From positions 868,001 to 932,000 of the forward strand of contig CP019326.1 in NCBI GenBank assembly GCA_001971685.1: DNA of 64,000 nt, in the 5' to 3' direction. Each line of letters opens with the position of its first letter. Position 1 is the first letter of the stretch. The notes under the pieces are model-generated. The model searched no databases. It worked only from the letters and a program-made list of their open reading frames with translations, and was not told the DNA's origin. This stretch comes from Halomonas sp. 1513. GTDB taxonomy: Bacteria; Pseudomonadota; Gammaproteobacteria; Pseudomonadales; Halomonadaceae. The position numbers were made by a program, and so were the translations under genes. Shown piece by piece: positions 1-7,894 of this stretch.

Positions 1-1354
1 CGCCGAGTGCCTCGCACTGCGCCAGGCGCCAGTCGATGATGCCCAGCATCTCGCGGCGACGCTCGCTTTGCGCCGTGAGGCGCACCTGGCCGCCGGCATC
101 GCTGGCGGCTTCCAGCACCACCACTGAATGGCCCCGTTCGCCGGCGACCCGGGCGGCCTCCAGCCCCGCGGGCCCGGCACCGACGATCACCACCCGGCGC
201 TGCTGCGCGGCCTTGGGGATGGTGTGGGGCATGCTGGTTTCGCGCCCGGTGGCGGCGTTGTGGATGCAGTAGGCGGCGCCGCCCTGGTAGATGCGGTCGA
301 GGCAGTAGTTGGCACCCACGCAGGGGCGGATCTCTTCCTCGCGGCCTTGCATGATCTTGCGCACGATGTGCGGGTCGGCCATGTGGGCGCGGGTCATGCC
401 GATCATGTCGACCTTGCCCGAGGCGATGGCATGGCGGGCGGTGGCGACGTCCTGGATCTTGGCGCCATGGAAGGTGGGGAAATCGACCTGGCGTTTGATC
501 TCGCCGGCGAAGTCGAGATGCGGGGCGCTGGGCATGCCCTGGATGGGGATCACGTCGGTGAGCCCGGCGTCGGTGTCGATATGCCCGCGGACCACGTTGA
601 GGAAGTCGACCAGGCCGCTCCGCTTCAGGCGGTGGGAGATCGTCATGCCCTCATCGGCCGTGAGCCCACCCGGCAGCATCTCGTCGCCGGTATAGCGCAC
701 CCCGACGATGAACGCCTCGCCGACCCGCTGGCGAATGGCACGCAGCACCTCGAAGGTGAAGCGCAGCCGGTTGTCGAGATCGCCCCCGTATGGCGCTTCG
801 AGGGTATTGGTCAGCGGCGACCAGAACTGATCCATCAGGTGGCCGTAGGCTTGCAGCTCGATGCCGTCGAGGCCGGCGGCGTGCATGCGCTCGGCGGCGT
901 CGGCGTAGTCGCGGATCAGACGCTCGATGTCCCACTCCTCGACCTGCTTGGGAAAGGCGCGGTGGGAGGCTTCGCGGCGGTGCGAGGCGGACACCGCCGG
1001 TAGCCAGTCACCCTTGTCCCAGCGGGTGCGCCGGCCCAGATGCGTCAGCTGGATCATCACCGCGGTGCCGTGCTCGTGGCAGGCGTCGGTGAGCTCACGC
1101 ATCCAGGGCACCACCTCGTCCTTGTAGGCCAGGATGTTGTTGAACACCGGGGGGCTGTCCTTGGCTACCGCTGCTGATCCTGCCGTCATGGTCAGGCCCA
1201 GGCCGGCCCGCGCCCGCTCGACGTGATATTCACGATAAAGCGCCTTGGGCATCCCCTCCTCGGGGTAGGCGGGCTCGTGGGACGTCATCATCAGCCGGTT
1301 CTTCAGCGTGAGATGCTTGAGCTGGAAGGGCTGCAGCAGCGGATCGTTGGCCAT
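1..1354 (-). CDS. dgcA: DgcA-like dimethylglycine demethylase, OYE-type flavoprotein (partial, 3' end outside window)
   Basis: Old-yellow-enzyme/2,4-dienoyl-CoA-reductase-like NADH:flavin oxidoreductase with a C-terminal dinucleotide-binding domain. I read it from ATG at 1354 (MANDPLLQPF...) through a TIM-barrel FMN domain, an iron-sulfur motif near residues 345-370 (CVGANYC then Cys after 11 residues) and an FAD/NAD motif VVIVGAGPAGLEAAR; it is still open at base 1. One position that is Cys in dienoyl-CoA reductases is Ala here (CVGA). In DgcA proteins of glycine-betaine degraders this family removes a methyl group from dimethylglycine to give sarcosine. The sarcosine oxidase operon a few kb away supports that substrate; a proline-betaine demethylase is the main alternative. 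A TetR gene lies just upstream and repeated TGTACA sites precede the start. Confidence 0.8.
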   Translation of the reverse strand, partial: MANDPLLQPFQLKHLTLKNRLMMTSHEPAYPEEGMPKALYREYHVERARAGLGLTMTAGSAAVAKDSPPVFNNILAYKDEVVPWMRELTDACHEHGTAVMIQLTHLGRRTRWDKGDWLPAVSASHRREASHRAFPKQVEEWDIERLIRDYADAAERMHAAGLDGIELQAYGHLMDQFWSPLTNTLEAPYGGDLDNRLRFTFEVLRAIRQRVGEAFIVGVRYTGDEMLPGGLTADEGMTISHRLKRSGLVDFLNVVRGHIDTDAGLTDVIPIQGMPSAPHLDFAGEIKRQVDFPTFHGAKIQDVATARHAIASGKVDMIGMTRAHMADPHIVRKIMQGREEEIRPCVGANYCLDRIYQGGAAYCIHNAATGRETSMPHTIPKAAQQRRVVIVGAGPAGLEAARVAGERGHSVVVLEAASDAGGQVRLTAQSERRREMLGIIDWRLAQCEALG

Positions 1355-1356
1355 GG

Positions 1357-1412
1357 TCGGGGCTCTCTTGTGGGGCTCTCTTGTGGGGCTCTCTCGTGGG
1401 AGCTTTCTTGTT
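1357..1412. repeat. Short tandem repeat covering the dgcA ribosome binding site
   Basis: Three direct copies of about 13 bp (unit close to GGGGCTCTCTTGT) sit directly before the dgcA ATG. On the coding strand each copy supplies a GAGAG purine run, so the Shine-Dalgarno region itself is repeated. The third copy is degenerate. Confidence 0.7.
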
Positions 1413-1456
1413 GTCTCGTTTACGGCGCTAACGGTGAGTGTGCACCTTAGTCATTA

Positions 1457-1480
1457 AAATGTACATTGATGTACATTGGT
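1457..1480. promoter_or_regulatory. Probable TetR operator in the dgcA promoter (two TGTACA sites)
   Basis: TGTACA occurs at 1460-1465 and 1470-1475, exactly one helical turn apart, about 100 bp upstream of the dgcA start. The same hexamer is repeated in the promoter of the neighbouring TetR gene, which suggests that this regulator binds both. Confidence 0.55.
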
Positions 1481-1560
1481 GGCGCAAGCAGGACATACCA
1501 GCACGTGAGCCATTGCTGCTCACCGTGGCCTACGGCATGCCTAGCGGCTTGGCAGCGGGC

Positions 1561-2196
1561 CTAGCGAGGGGGTGTTGGAGAGTACCCGTGCCGGGCATGG
1601 AAGCGCTTCAGGTCGCGAGGCCCCGGGGGTTGGCCGGTGAAGATTTCCACATAGTCAGGGATGCGCTGCATGCGCACCTCTAGTGGCTCCTGGGTCTTCA
1701 TCGAGATATAGCCGATCTGGGTCAGGTAGATGGTGCGCCCACGCACGTTGGCCGCCAACGGCTCGACGCCGAAGCGTTCGAACATGCGAGTCAGTGCGTC
1801 GATACGCTCGGCGTCGGCAGTCTCGATTTCACGCTCCACTGGCGCCGACTGCAGCGCCCAGCTGCGCATGGCAAATTCCAGCGGGGAGTCGAACAGTTGA
1901 GGATTCAGCCAGCAGTCGAAGACGTTGAGCATCGCCTCGGCGATATTCTCGGCGTAGGCCTCGGTCTGGCGCACCAGGCCCAGGGTATTCTTCTCTCGCC
2001 AGCGTGAGATCAAGGCATCGAGCAGCGCCTCGCGGTCCTTGAAGAACCAGTAGAAGCTGGTGCGGGAGAGCTGCAGGCGCTTGGCCAGGGGCAGGATACG
2101 TACGCTATCGACGCCCGACTCGAGCAGCAGGTCGAATGCCGCATCGAGCCAGACGTCGCGTGACCCCTTAGCAGGGGGCGAAGCGGTGGGTGGCAT
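1561..2196 (-). CDS. TetR/AcrR family transcriptional regulator
   Basis: 211 residues. The N-terminal 60 residues form a TetR helix-turn-helix (LPLAKRLQLSRTSFYWFF, followed by KDREALLDAL), and the remainder is a helical ligand-binding domain without similarity I can name. The gene lies upstream of dgcA in the same orientation, separated by about 200 bp that hold the TGTACA repeats, so local control of demethylation genes is the likely job. The ATG at 2196 is the first start; the ribosome binding site is weak. The inducer is unknown. Confidence 0.85.
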   Translation of the reverse strand: MPPTASPPAKGSRDVWLDAAFDLLLESGVDSVRILPLAKRLQLSRTSFYWFFKDREALLDALISRWREKNTLGLVRQTEAYAENIAEAMLNVFDCWLNPQLFDSPLEFAMRSWALQSAPVEREIETADAERIDALTRMFERFGVEPLAANVRGRTIYLTQIGYISMKTQEPLEVRMQRIPDYVEIFTGQPPGPRDLKRFHARHGYSPTPPR

Positions 2197-2224
2197 GGTG
2201 GCGGTCTCTGGAGGCGTCGAGGAA

Positions 2225-2255
2225 AGTGTACATAGGTGTCATGTTTGTGTACACG
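2225..2255. promoter_or_regulatory. Probable autoregulatory TetR operator (TGTACA sites)
   Basis: TGTACA at 2227-2232 and 2248-2253, with a degenerate TGTCAT at 2237-2242 between them, giving 10-11 bp spacing. It lies 30-60 bp upstream of the TetR start and matches the hexamer spacing seen upstream of dgcA. Confidence 0.55.
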
Positions 2256-2283
2256 TTGCCTCGAGACCGACCGCCGCCCGCGC

Positions 2284-3438
2284 CTAGTTGTCCGGCTCGA
2301 GCCGGTAGAGGCCATCGTCGCCCGAATCGGTGAGCAGGTAGATGTAGCCGTCGCTGCCCTGATGCACCTCGCGAATGCGGCCTATCTCTCCGTCGAGCAC
2401 GATCTCGCGGTGGGCGACCTCACCGTCTTCCATGACCAGCCGCTTGAGCTGCTCGCTGCGCAGCCCGCCGGCGAGCAGGTTGCCCTGCCAGGCGGCGAAT
2501 GCCTCGCTGTCGACCTGGGCCAGGCCCGAGGGCGCGAAGCGGTCCTCGTAGATATAGCGCGCGTCCTGCATATCCGGGTGGGAGTCCTCGCCGATCGGCT
2601 CGCGGGTGCTGTAGTCGACGCCGCGGCTCACCGTCGGCCAGCCGTAGTTCTCGCCGGCCTCGATCAGGTTGAGCTCGTCGCCGCCCAGCGGGCCGTGCTC
2701 ACTGGCCCAGATGGTGCCGTCGGCATCCACCGCGAAGCCTTGGATATTGCGGTTGCCGATCGAGTAGATCTCGTCCAGCGCCGCGTCGTCATCGACGAAG
2801 GGGTTGTCGTCGGGCACGCCGCCGGTCTCGGTCAGGCGCAGCACGCTGCCGGCATGGTCACCGGCGTCCTGGGAGCGCTCGGGCTCGACGCCGCGGTCGC
2901 CGACGGTCATCAGCAGGCTGCCGTCGGGCAGCCACGCCAGCCGCGAGCCGTAGTGGCGACCGGGCTGGGAGTAGCGGTCCTGCTCGAACAGCTCCTCGAC
3001 GTCGACCAGCGCCTCGCCGTCCAGGCGGGCCCGGGCCAGGGCGCTGACGGTGCCGCCGTCGCCGGGCTTAGAGTAGCTGAAGTAGATCCACTCCTCGCCG
3101 TCGGCGTAGGCGTGGTGCAGGGTCACGTCGAGCAGGCCGCCCTGGCCGTTGGCGGCCACCTCCGGCAGGCCGTCGAGGTGGGTGATCTCGCCGCCGTCGA
3201 TCAGCGCCATGCGCCCGGCGCGCTCGGTGACCAGAAAGCGCCCGTCGGGCAGCTCGGCGATGCCCCAGGGGTGCTCCAGGCCGCCGGCCAGCTGTACGAT
3301 ACGCAGCGTCGCCTCTTCGCTGTCGATGCCCTCGGCGACCACTTCCTCGGCCTGGGCGGTGCTCAAGCCCAGCAGGCCGCCGGCGACCAGCGCCGTGCCC
3401 AGCATGGCGCCCTGCGATGTCTTGCCCAACTTGCTCAT
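2284..3438 (-). CDS. PQQ-dependent aldose sugar dehydrogenase-like protein, exported
   Basis: 384 residues with an N-terminal signal peptide (hydrophobic run AMLGTALVAGGLLGLSTAQA), so periplasmic. The body is a six-bladed beta-propeller of the glucose/sorbosone dehydrogenase (YliI/Asd) type: blocks HPWGIAELPDGRFLVTER, QGGLLDVTLH, IYSIGNRNIQGFAVD, WASEHGPLGGDELNLI and a closing GYIYLLTDSGDDGLYRL. Relatives oxidise aldose sugars with PQQ and calcium. No PQQ biosynthesis gene is in the window. It stands alone, 84 bp from the AEC carrier gene, on the same strand. Substrate unknown. Confidence 0.88.
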   Translation of the reverse strand: MSKLGKTSQGAMLGTALVAGGLLGLSTAQAEEVVAEGIDSEEATLRIVQLAGGLEHPWGIAELPDGRFLVTERAGRMALIDGGEITHLDGLPEVAANGQGGLLDVTLHHAYADGEEWIYFSYSKPGDGGTVSALARARLDGEALVDVEELFEQDRYSQPGRHYGSRLAWLPDGSLLMTVGDRGVEPERSQDAGDHAGSVLRLTETGGVPDDNPFVDDDAALDEIYSIGNRNIQGFAVDADGTIWASEHGPLGGDELNLIEAGENYGWPTVSRGVDYSTREPIGEDSHPDMQDARYIYEDRFAPSGLAQVDSEAFAAWQGNLLAGGLRSEQLKRLVMEDGEVAHREIVLDGEIGRIREVHQGSDGYIYLLTDSGDDGLYRLEPDN

Positions 3439-3522
3439 GATCTCGCTCCCTGTGTCGAATTCACTGACATGAATGGGTGACCTTCACCCTAGCAGAGACC
3501 CCGGCAGGCGCGATTTTCTCCC

Positions 3523-4401
3523 CTACAGCATGATCGCCAGCAGGATCGGCAGGTAGATGAACGACAGCAGGGTAGAGCAGAACACCAGCCCGGCGACGTA
3601 CTTTGGCTCGTGGCCGGAGCGCTGGGCGAACAGGTAGTTGAAAACCGCCACCGGCATGCTCATCTGCAGTACCAGGATGCTGTGGGCCAGGGGCGGCAGG
3701 CCAATGACGGTGCCCACGCCCCACGCCAGCAGTGCCGCGGCCAGGGTGCGGACCACGCTGAAACCGATCCCCGAGGAGAGGTTGCGGGCCTGGATGCTGG
3801 CCAGCGACACGCCGAGGGTGATCAGCATCAGCGGCACCGTGAAACCCGAGATCAGGTCGACGGTGTTGTCCAGCCAGCGCGGCAGGGCGGTGTCGGTGAG
3901 CAGCAGCGCCAAGGCGATGCCGATGGCGTAGACGGTGGGGGTGCGGGCCAGGGTGCGCAGCGGACGGCCGCTCCTGCTGTGCATGGCGGAGCCGAAGGTG
4001 AACTGCACCAGCGAGACGGTGACCATCGAAGCGATGGCAAAGGCGAAGCCGCTGCTGCCGAAGGCATACAGCGCTACCGCCAGGCCCATGTTGCCGGTAT
4101 TCGGGTACATCATCGGCGACAGCAGTACTCGCCAGCTTTTGCCCAGCAGCGGCGCCACGGCGAAGGTCAAGCCACCCATGGCGACGATCACCAGCAGGGT
4201 GCCGAGCATGGTACTGCCGAAGCTTCCGGCATCGATCTCGGCGCCGCTCAGTGATGCCAGGATCAGCGCTGGGGTGCCGATGTTGAAGACCAGCTTGGTG
4301 ACGAACTCCACCGGGTAGGCGTGGCCGAGGCGAATCCAGGTGAAGCCCAGGCTGGCGCCGACGAAGACCGGCGCCATCACGGCAAAGAGTTCGACGAACA
4401 T
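3523..4401 (-). CDS. AEC family transporter (auxin efflux carrier / malonate permease type)
   Basis: 292 residues, almost entirely membrane segments (about ten predicted helices), with the family's signature in the middle (LSPMMYPNTGNMGLAVALYA) and an inverted five-helix repeat. Members export or import small carboxylates; the substrate cannot be read from sequence. It is divergent from glyA, with about 240 bp between them that must hold both promoters. Confidence 0.85.
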   Translation of the reverse strand: MFVELFAVMAPVFVGASLGFTWIRLGHAYPVEFVTKLVFNIGTPALILASLSGAEIDAGSFGSTMLGTLLVIVAMGGLTFAVAPLLGKSWRVLLSPMMYPNTGNMGLAVALYAFGSSGFAFAIASMVTVSLVQFTFGSAMHSRSGRPLRTLARTPTVYAIGIALALLLTDTALPRWLDNTVDLISGFTVPLMLITLGVSLASIQARNLSSGIGFSVVRTLAAALLAWGVGTVIGLPPLAHSILVLQMSMPVAVFNYLFAQRSGHEPKYVAGLVFCSTLLSFIYLPILLAIML

Positions 4402-4644
4402 GCGTTGTCCTTGGTTGTGCTGCCGTGCATGAGGGCCATTAGCAGCGACGAAGGTCTAAGGTGAGGGAGTATTGTCGTCGATTCATGCTGCGCTGCAAAG
4501 GGCGGGCCGATGTCGCAACTCGACAGGTCTGTCGCAAACGCATCGCGTCGTGACGCCGCCAAGCATCTTGGCCGGCGGGGCGGGGGATACCATCGCCGCA
4601 AGTGAACCCGATCACCGCCCACTACCGTGCTTCTGGAGGCCCCG

Positions 4645-5970
4645 ATGCCACACCGCGACGGCTTTGCCCATACCGACACCCTGGCGGCATTCGACGCGCC
4701 GCTTGCTGCCGCCATCACAGACGAGACGGCTCGTCAGGAGGCACATGTCGAGCTGATCGCCTCCGAAAACTACGCCAGCGTGCACGTCATGCAGGCCCAG
4801 GGCACGCAGCTGACCAACAAGTATGCCGAGGGGTATCCAGGCAAGCGCTACTACGGCGGCTGCGAGCACGTCGACGTGGTCGAGTCGCTGGCCATCGAGC
4901 GCGCCTGCGACCTGTTCAGCGCCGACTACGCCAACGTCCAGCCGCACTCCGGGGCCCAGGCCAATGCCGCAGCCTTCATGGCGCTGATCCGCCCCGGCGA
5001 CACCGTGCTGGGCATGAGCCTGGCCCACGGCGGCCACCTGACCCACGGCGCCGCGCCCAACTTCTCCGGTAAGCACTACCACGCCGTGCAGTACGGCCTC
5101 GACCCGGCCACCGGCGAGATCGACTACGCCGAGGTCGAGCGGCTGGCCCATGAGCACCGCCCCAAGCTGATCGTCGCCGGCTTCTCGGCCTATTCGCGGG
5201 TAGTCGACTGGCGGCGTTTCCGCGCCATCGCCGATGCCGTCGGCGCCTGGCTGCTGGTCGACATGGCCCACGTGGCGGGGCTGGTAGCCGCCGGCCTCTA
5301 CCCCAGCCCGCTGCCCCACGCCCACGTGGTGACCACCACTACCCACAAGACCCTGCGCGGCCCCCGCGGTGGCCTGATCCTCTCCGCCAGCGGCGATGCC
5401 GAGCTCTACAAGAAGCTCAACGGTGCGGTGTTCCCCGGCCAGCAGGGCGGGCCGCTGATGCACGTCATCGCCGCCAAGGCGGTGGCCTTCAAGGAGGCCA
5501 TGAGCCAGGACTTCGTGCAGTACCAGCAGCGCGTGATCGACAACGCCCGGGCCATGGCCGGCGTGTTCATGGCCCGCGGCTTCGACGTGGTCTCCGGCGG
5601 CACCGACGACCATCTGTTCCTGGTCTCGCTGATCGAGCAGGGCGTCACCGGCAAGGACGCCGACGCCGCCCTGGGCCGGTCGCATATCACCGTCAACAAG
5701 AACGCCGTACCCAACGACCCGCAGAGCCCCTTCGTCACCTCCGGCCTGCGTATCGGCACCCCGGCGGTGACCACCCGCGGCTTCAACGTCGACGACTGCG
5801 AAGCCTTGGCCGGCTGGATCTGCGACATCCTCGACGCCCTCGCCGCAGGCGACGACAGCACCGCGGTGGAAGCCGAAGTGCGCGCCCAGGTCGAGGCGCT
5901 GTGTGCCCGCTACCCCGTCTATGCTGATAGCCGACACGTCGACGTCGAGCGGCACGGCGCCATCGCCTGA
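4645..5970 (+). CDS. glyA: Serine hydroxymethyltransferase
   Basis: 441 residues. Interconverts serine and glycine with transfer of a one-carbon unit to tetrahydrofolate, using PLP. Visible family blocks are [10 protein letters not shown] near the N terminus, [16 protein letters not shown], the PLP-lysine segment [14 protein letters not shown] with Lys near residue 235, and the C-terminal [19 protein letters not shown] chose ATG 4645 because GGAGG lies 5-6 bases before it; the in-frame GTG at 4627 would put that site inside the gene. It is first in glyA-soxBDAG-purU, so this copy probably uses methylene-THF made by sarcosine oxidase to convert glycine to serine; a second housekeeping glyA is expected elsewhere. 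Confidence 0.96.
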   Translation: MPHRDGFAHTDTLAAFDAPLAAAITDETARQEAHVELIASENYASVHVMQAQGTQLTNKYAEGYPGKRYYGGCEHVDVVESLAIERACDLFSADYANVQPHSGAQANAAAFMALIRPGDTVLGMSLAHGGHLTHGAAPNFSGKHYHAVQYGLDPATGEIDYAEVERLAHEHRPKLIVAGFSAYSRVVDWRRFRAIADAVGAWLLVDMAHVAGLVAAGLYPSPLPHAHVVTTTTHKTLRGPRGGLILSASGDAELYKKLNGAVFPGQQGGPLMHVIAAKAVAFKEAMSQDFVQYQQRVIDNARAMAGVFMARGFDVVSGGTDDHLFLVSLIEQGVTGKDADAALGRSHITVNKNAVPNDPQSPFVTSGLRIGTPAVTTRGFNVDDCEALAGWICDILDALAAGDDSTAVEAEVRAQVEALCARYPVYADSRHVDVERHGAIA

Positions 5971-6002
5971 GCTAGGCGCGACACGAGTCCTGGAGAGAAT
6001 CT

Positions 6003-7253
6003 ATGCAACGCTATTCCGGCTTCGGCCTGGTCAAGCACGCGCTGAGCCACCATGAGCACTGGGAGCGCCAGTGGCGCAATCCCACGCCCAAGAAGCAGTA
6101 CGACGTGATCATCGTCGGCGGCGGCGGCCACGGCCTGGCCACCGCCTACTACCTGGCCAAGGAGCACGGCATCACCAATGTCGCCGTGGTCGAGAAGGGC
6201 TGGCTGGGCGGCGGCAACACGGCGCGCAACACCACCATCGTGCGCTCCAACTACCTGTGGGACGAAGCGGCGGCGCTCTACGAACACTCCATGAAGCTGT
6301 GGGAAGGGCTCTCCCAGGACATCAACTACAACGTGATGTTCTCCCAGCGCGGCGTGCTCAACCTCGGCCACACCCTGCAGGACATGCGCGACATCCAGCG
6401 CCGGGTCAACGCCAACCGCCTCAACGGGATCGACAGTGAAGTGCTCGACGCCGACGGCGTACAGAAGATCGTGCCGATCCTCGACTGCTCCAAGCGCGCC
6501 CGCTATCCGGTGATGGGCGCCTCGTGGCAGCCGCGGGCCGGGGTGGCGCGCCACGACGCGGTGGCCTGGGGCTACGCTCGTGCCGCCGATGCGCTGGGGG
6601 TCGACCTGCTGCAGAACACCGAGGTCACCGGCTTCAAGATCCGCGACGGCCAGGTCTACGGCGTGCACACCAACCGCGGCGACATCGAGGCCAAGACCAT
6701 TGGCTGCGTCACCGCCGGCAACTCCGGGGTGTTGGCCAAGATGGCCGGCTTCCGGCTGCCGCTGGAGTCGCATCCGCTGCAGGCGCTGGTCTCCGAGCCG
6801 CTCAAGCCGATCCTCGACACCGTGGTGATGTCCAACCACGTCCACGGCTATATCAGCCAGTCGGACAAGGGCGACCTGGTGATCGGCGCCGGCATCGACG
6901 GCTATAACGGCTACGGCCAGCGCGGCAGCTTCCCCACCGTGGAGCACACCCTGCAGGCCATCGTCGAGATGTTCCCGATCTTCTCGCGGGTGCGCATGAA
7001 CCGCCAGTGGGGCGGCATCGTCGACACCTGCCCGGACGCCTGCCCGATTCTGTCGAAGACGCCGGTCAAGGGCCTGTTCTTCAACTGCGGCTGGGGCACC
7101 GGCGGCTTCAAGGCCACGCCCGGGTCGGGGCATGTGTTCGCCGCCAGCCTGGCCAAGGGCGAGATGCACCCCATCGCCGCGCCGTTCTCCATCGACCGCT
7201 TCCATTCGGGAGCGCTGGTGGACGAGCACGGTGCCGCCGGGGTGGCGCACTAA
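6003..7253 (+). CDS. soxB: Sarcosine oxidase subunit beta
   Basis: 416 residues. Catalytic subunit of heterotetrameric sarcosine oxidase, which oxidatively demethylates sarcosine to glycine, giving methylene-THF and hydrogen peroxide in the cytosol. The FAD-binding Rossmann motif is [19 protein letters not shown] near residues 34-52, followed by [20 protein letters not shown], the segment around the covalent FMN site of this family. A C-terminal block ([17 protein letters not shown]) closes the FAD domain. Length matches the family. It starts 32 bp after glyA with a GGAGAG site. soxD does not follow directly: about 300 bp with a structured repeat intervene. Confidence 0.96.
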   Translation: MQRYSGFGLVKHALSHHEHWERQWRNPTPKKQYDVIIVGGGGHGLATAYYLAKEHGITNVAVVEKGWLGGGNTARNTTIVRSNYLWDEAAALYEHSMKLWEGLSQDINYNVMFSQRGVLNLGHTLQDMRDIQRRVNANRLNGIDSEVLDADGVQKIVPILDCSKRARYPVMGASWQPRAGVARHDAVAWGYARAADALGVDLLQNTEVTGFKIRDGQVYGVHTNRGDIEAKTIGCVTAGNSGVLAKMAGFRLPLESHPLQALVSEPLKPILDTVVMSNHVHGYISQSDKGDLVIGAGIDGYNGYGQRGSFPTVEHTLQAIVEMFPIFSRVRMNRQWGGIVDTCPDACPILSKTPVKGLFFNCGWGTGGFKATPGSGHVFAASLAKGEMHPIAAPFSIDRFHSGALVDEHGAAGVAH

Positions 7254-7270
7254 TCGAACCTGCACGGCAC

Positions 7271-7432
7271 GATCGCAGTTGTCCTCTGAGCGAGGAACGC
7301 CGGGGACAGGCCGAAGAGGAGGTTTGCGCCATGGATGGCGCAAGGTAGCGCCCAGGGATGGGTTCACAGCGCCTCCTCGCAGGCCTGTCGACGGAACAGT
7401 TCCGAGCGGTGCTGCAATTTGCGATAGCCCTG
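7271..7432. repeat. Structured intergenic repeat, copy 1
   Basis: About 160 bp that recur with roughly 85% identity at 11617-11775. It contains a perfect hairpin at 7324-7343 (TTGCGCCAT, GG, ATGGCGCAA) and an outer stem in which GACAGGCC (7305-7312) and GAGGAGG (7316-7322) pair with CCTCCTC (7372-7378) and GGCCTGTC (7382-7389). It lies between soxB and soxD. I see no protein-coding signal in it. Confidence 0.75.
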
Positions 7433-7552
7433 CGAGTCCTCAGGGATGGATTGACGGCGTGTTCGCGCATCCCTTCGCGAGGTGGCGGGCTCGAGCCAGA
7501 AGACAATGACAGATGCGGCGCAGCGTTGATGCGCGGCTTCAGGAGAACCACC

Positions 7553-7894
7553 ATGTTTCAGATCTACTGCCCCCACTGCGAGGAGCTCCGTGAAGAAGAG
7601 GAGTTCCACCCCAAGGGCCAGGCCCACATCGTGCGCCCCGCCGAACCCGAGGCCTGCTCTGATGAAGAGTGGGGCGACTACCTGTTTTTCCGTGACAACC
7701 CGCGCGGCATCCACCACGAAATGTGGGTGCACGCCGTCGGCTGTCGCAAGTTCTTCAACGTCACCCGGCACACCGTGAGCTACGCGATCCTCGAGACCTA
7801 CAAGATCGGCGAGCAGCCCAGCGTCACCGCTGAGCCTTCGGCCAGCGAAGCGGCCGCCTCCACTGCTGATGTCCGCCAAGGAGTCCGCGCATGA
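7553..7894 (+). CDS. soxD: Sarcosine oxidase subunit delta
   Basis: 113 residues. Small zinc-binding subunit of heterotetrameric sarcosine oxidase. The expected ligands are present: Cys6 and Cys9 (YCPHCEE), His60 and Cys64 (WVHAVGCRKFF). The last 20 residues are an Ala/Ser-rich tail. ATG 7553 is preceded by CAGGAG; the reading frame is open further upstream but that part runs through the repeat and is not family-like. The stop overlaps the soxA start as ATGA, which implies translational coupling. Confidence 0.95.
   Translation: MFQIYCPHCEELREEEEFHPKGQAHIVRPAEPEACSDEEWGDYLFFRDNPRGIHHEMWVHAVGCRKFFNVTRHTVSYAILETYKIGEQPSVTAEPSASEAAASTADVRQGVRA

Noticed and set aside
2236..3480. 414-codon open frame on the plus strand
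   Set aside because: Antisense shadow of the PQQ sugar dehydrogenase, which has a signal peptide and family motifs on the minus strand.
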